Below, piece by piece: positions 62,433 to 64,000 of a stretch of 64,000 nt of DNA. Below the pieces are notes generated by a model. The model was not told where the DNA came from. It did not search any database and saw only the letters and a program-made list of their open reading frames with translations. Within the stretch, counting starts at the first letter, position 1. Every line of letters begins with the position of its first letter. Both the position numbers and the translations under genes were made by a program. Source of the stretch: Neobacillus niacini (GTDB lineage Bacteria > Bacillota > Bacilli > Bacillales > Cytobacillaceae); assembly GCF_023715785.1 (NCBI RefSeq), contig NZ_JAMBOX010000007.1, positions 124,001 through 188,000 on the forward strand, written 5' to 3'.

Positions 62433-63941
62433 CTATTGAATAGTGGCCTTCGGTTTGAGTGTGTGCTTTAACACCTTTCCACTTGCATTTCGTGGTAATG
62501 TATCAAAGAATTCTACTTCCGCAGGCAGTTTATATTTGGCCAGTTTGTTTTTGCAATAGGATATGACGTCTTCCTCGGACAAGGATTTTCCTTCTTTTAA
62601 CACGACATATGCTTTGGGCACTTCGCCGTAAACTTCATGAGGAACGCCGACCACAGCCGCCTCGAGGATTTCATCCATCGCATATAATACTTCCTCGATT
62701 TCAACTGGGTATACATTCTCTCCGCCGCGGATCATCATGTCTTTTTTTCGGTCAACAATGTATAACAATCCGTCCTCATCCAAACGGCCCAGGTCGCCGC
62801 TATACATCCAGCCATCCTTCAGGGTTTCCCGCGTTGCTTCCTCATTTTTTAAGTATCCCTTCATGACCTGAGGACCTTTTACGATAATTTCGCCCACTTC
62901 TCCAACAGGAACATCCATCCCGTATACATCTACAACCCTTACTTGTGTATGAGGCAGCGGCTCTCCAACAGAACCGATTTTGTCAAGAGCGTAATGATCC
63001 TTTAGAGTAGTAGCCCCAGGAGAATTTTCTGTTTGACCATATAAGTTTTGAACCTTTACATTTGGATAGAGCGTTTTCACTTTTTTCACCAATTCATAAG
63101 GCATTGGCGCTGCACCATACGTAAATAGTCGTAATTGGGACAGGTCGGTTTGGGACAGTTTTGATGTATTGAGCAGAATGCTGTAAATCGCCGGTACGCC
63201 AAAGAAAATCGTTACTTGTTCCCTTTCCATTGTTTCCAATGTTTTTTCAGGTGAAAATGCCTCCTCAATGACGACCGTTCCACCCCGTAGGATTGTCGGA
63301 ATAGAAAAACAATGGCTTGCTGCACAATGGAATAGTGGTGTGACGATGTGCATTCGGTCGGATGAAGTAACTTCCAGAGACTCGGCCCAAATAGTAGCAA
63401 TTGCCCGGACGTTGCCAGCGGAAAGCATAACACCTTTTGGCTTTCCCGTTGTGCCGGATGTGTAAAAAATAACAGCTGTGTCCTCTTCACAAATAGCAGG
63501 TTTAGTATAAGAAAGGGAATCATCGGCAATAACCGACCTGAAAGATTCGTTACCGCCCACTTCAAGAAGATCTTGGAACCGTTCTAGTGGCGTTTCCATT
63601 TGATTTAATACGTCTTTTAACCGTACATCATAGATAAGGGCTTTTGCTTCAGAATGATTGAAAATGTACTCTACTTCAGGGGCAGCTAGTTTCGTATTAA
63701 CAGGAAGTACGGCGAATCCTCCCAGTTGACATGCATAATAAACGATAAGAAAATCATCGGAATTCTGCAGGTAAAGTGCGATAATGTCCTCTTTTTTATA
63801 ACCTTTACTCTGAAAATAGCCTGCTAGGTTTACTGCTTTTTGGAAAAATTCTCCGTAGGTAGTTTCCCTGTTTTGAAAAGATGTAATAACTTTATCAGGT
63901 TGAGTTTGCGCATGTTGTGCCAACTGTTCAAATATAAACAT
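62433..63941 (-). CDS. acyl-CoA ligase (long-chain type, AMP-binding)
   Basis: 502 residues with FYTSGTTGKPKGVMLSAGNV near residue 163, QNLYGQTENSPGATTL near 300, MYSGDLGRLDEDGLLYIVDRKKDMM split, and NASGKVLKHTLK with the catalytic lysine. ATG 63941 is the start because AAAGGAG lies 8 nt upstream; a GTG at 63950 overlaps that site. It is a single unit with its own promoter area at the window end. Substrate unknown. Confidence 0.9.
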   Translation of the reverse strand: MFIFEQLAQHAQTQPDKVITSFQNRETTYGEFFQKAVNLAGYFQSKGYKKEDIIALYLQNSDDFLIVYYACQLGGFAVLPVNTKLAAPEVEYIFNHSEAKALIYDVRLKDVLNQMETPLERFQDLLEVGGNESFRSVIADDSLSYTKPAICEEDTAVIFYTSGTTGKPKGVMLSAGNVRAIATIWAESLEVTSSDRMHIVTPLFHCAASHCFSIPTILRGGTVVIEEAFSPEKTLETMEREQVTIFFGVPAIYSILLNTSKLSQTDLSQLRLFTYGAAPMPYELVKKVKTLYPNVKVQNLYGQTENSPGATTLKDHYALDKIGSVGEPLPHTQVRVVDVYGMDVPVGEVGEIIVKGPQVMKGYLKNEEATRETLKDGWMYSGDLGRLDEDGLLYIVDRKKDMMIRGGENVYPVEIEEVLYAMDEILEAAVVGVPHEVYGEVPKAYVVLKEGKSLSEEDVISYCKNKLAKYKLPAEVEFFDTLPRNASGKVLKHTLKPKATIQ

Positions 63942-63965
63942 AGTATACACTCCTTTAAATGCAGT

Positions 63966-63995
63966 CAGAATAATTATACTAGATATAATATTCTG
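63966..63995. promoter_or_regulatory. palindrome over the promoter of the last ligase
   Basis: CAGAATA and TATTCTG are perfect 7-bp arms of a 30-bp element with CTAG in its centre. On the minus strand it contains TATAAT (63973-63978), a likely -10, so it could be an operator. The -35 would be at the window edge. Confidence 0.55.
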
Positions 63996-64000
63996 ATAAC

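Overview
The window looks like chromosomal DNA of a low-to-moderate G+C, spore-former-type Firmicute of the family Bacillaceae. The reasons are strong AGGAGG ribosome sites with frequent GTG/TTG starts, a pspA-ydjG-ydjH-ydjI operon in Bacillus subtilis order, a DUF3243 protein, sigma-A and sigma-W type promoters and CcpA-like cre sites. No rRNA, tRNA, CRISPR array, prophage or plasmid origin was seen. Nearly all genes lie on the minus strand. Plus-strand genes are a GntR regulator, a DedA protein, a DUF3243 protein and one small ORF.

Left part (1-23 kb), mixed content. An ABC substrate-binding lipoprotein is cut by the window edge. A secreted PHB-depolymerase-type esterase follows, with an IS6-family remnant and an MFS remnant beside it and a ~275-bp direct repeat on either side. 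Next come a berberine-bridge-type FAD oxidase, a SnoaL-like protein and a DAO-type FAD oxidase gene broken by a 62-bp copy of part of the GntR gene. A sodium/solute symporter and a korA-korB-amino-acid-dehydrogenase-SDR-cupin operon come next. That operon has a clear sigma-A promoter overlapped by a palindrome beside the divergent GntR gene. The stress operon pspA-ydjGHI follows, with a pspA that stops early.

Right part (23-64 kb), a large CoA-dependent catabolic island. Operon 1 (36.0 to 23.0 kb, read leftwards) has a FabL-like reductase, TRAP DctQ/DctM, MBL hydrolase, an ACAD10/11-type acyl-CoA dehydrogenase, a thiolase-like/DUF35 pair, Rieske ferredoxin, amidohydrolase, TRAP DctP, SDR, acyl-CoA ligase and SDR. 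Operon 2 (42.4 to 36.4 kb) has DUF35, thiolase-like, acyl-CoA dehydrogenase, thiolase, an APH-type kinase and a TetR regulator. Further right are a solo DctP, a second TetR, SDR-ligase, a lone ligase, an old-yellow-enzyme/SDR/ligase/SDR/SDR cluster, a DctPQM-DUF1254-DUF1254 cluster and another ligase. Several elements exist in two paralogous versions (TetR, DctP, CaiC-like ligase, thiolase/DUF35), as if two related pathways sit side by side.

The strongest new signal is a repeated 14-bp site, TGAATCANNTTTCA (11 copies with at most one mismatch). It lies in front of operons in the right half, usually just downstream of a TTGACN-17-TAAAAT-like promoter, and in front of both TetR genes. In one place it is carried on 111-bp tandem repeats. 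I infer one regulon controlled by the two TetR paralogues, whose DNA-binding regions are almost identical. The gene content (TRAP uptake, CoA ligation, ACAD10/11-like dehydrogenase plus a separate APH-type kinase, aldolase-like thiolase/DUF35 modules) suggests degradation of an imported carboxylic acid through CoA esters, possibly with a 4-hydroxyacyl-CoA phosphorylation step. The substrate cannot be named from sequence alone.
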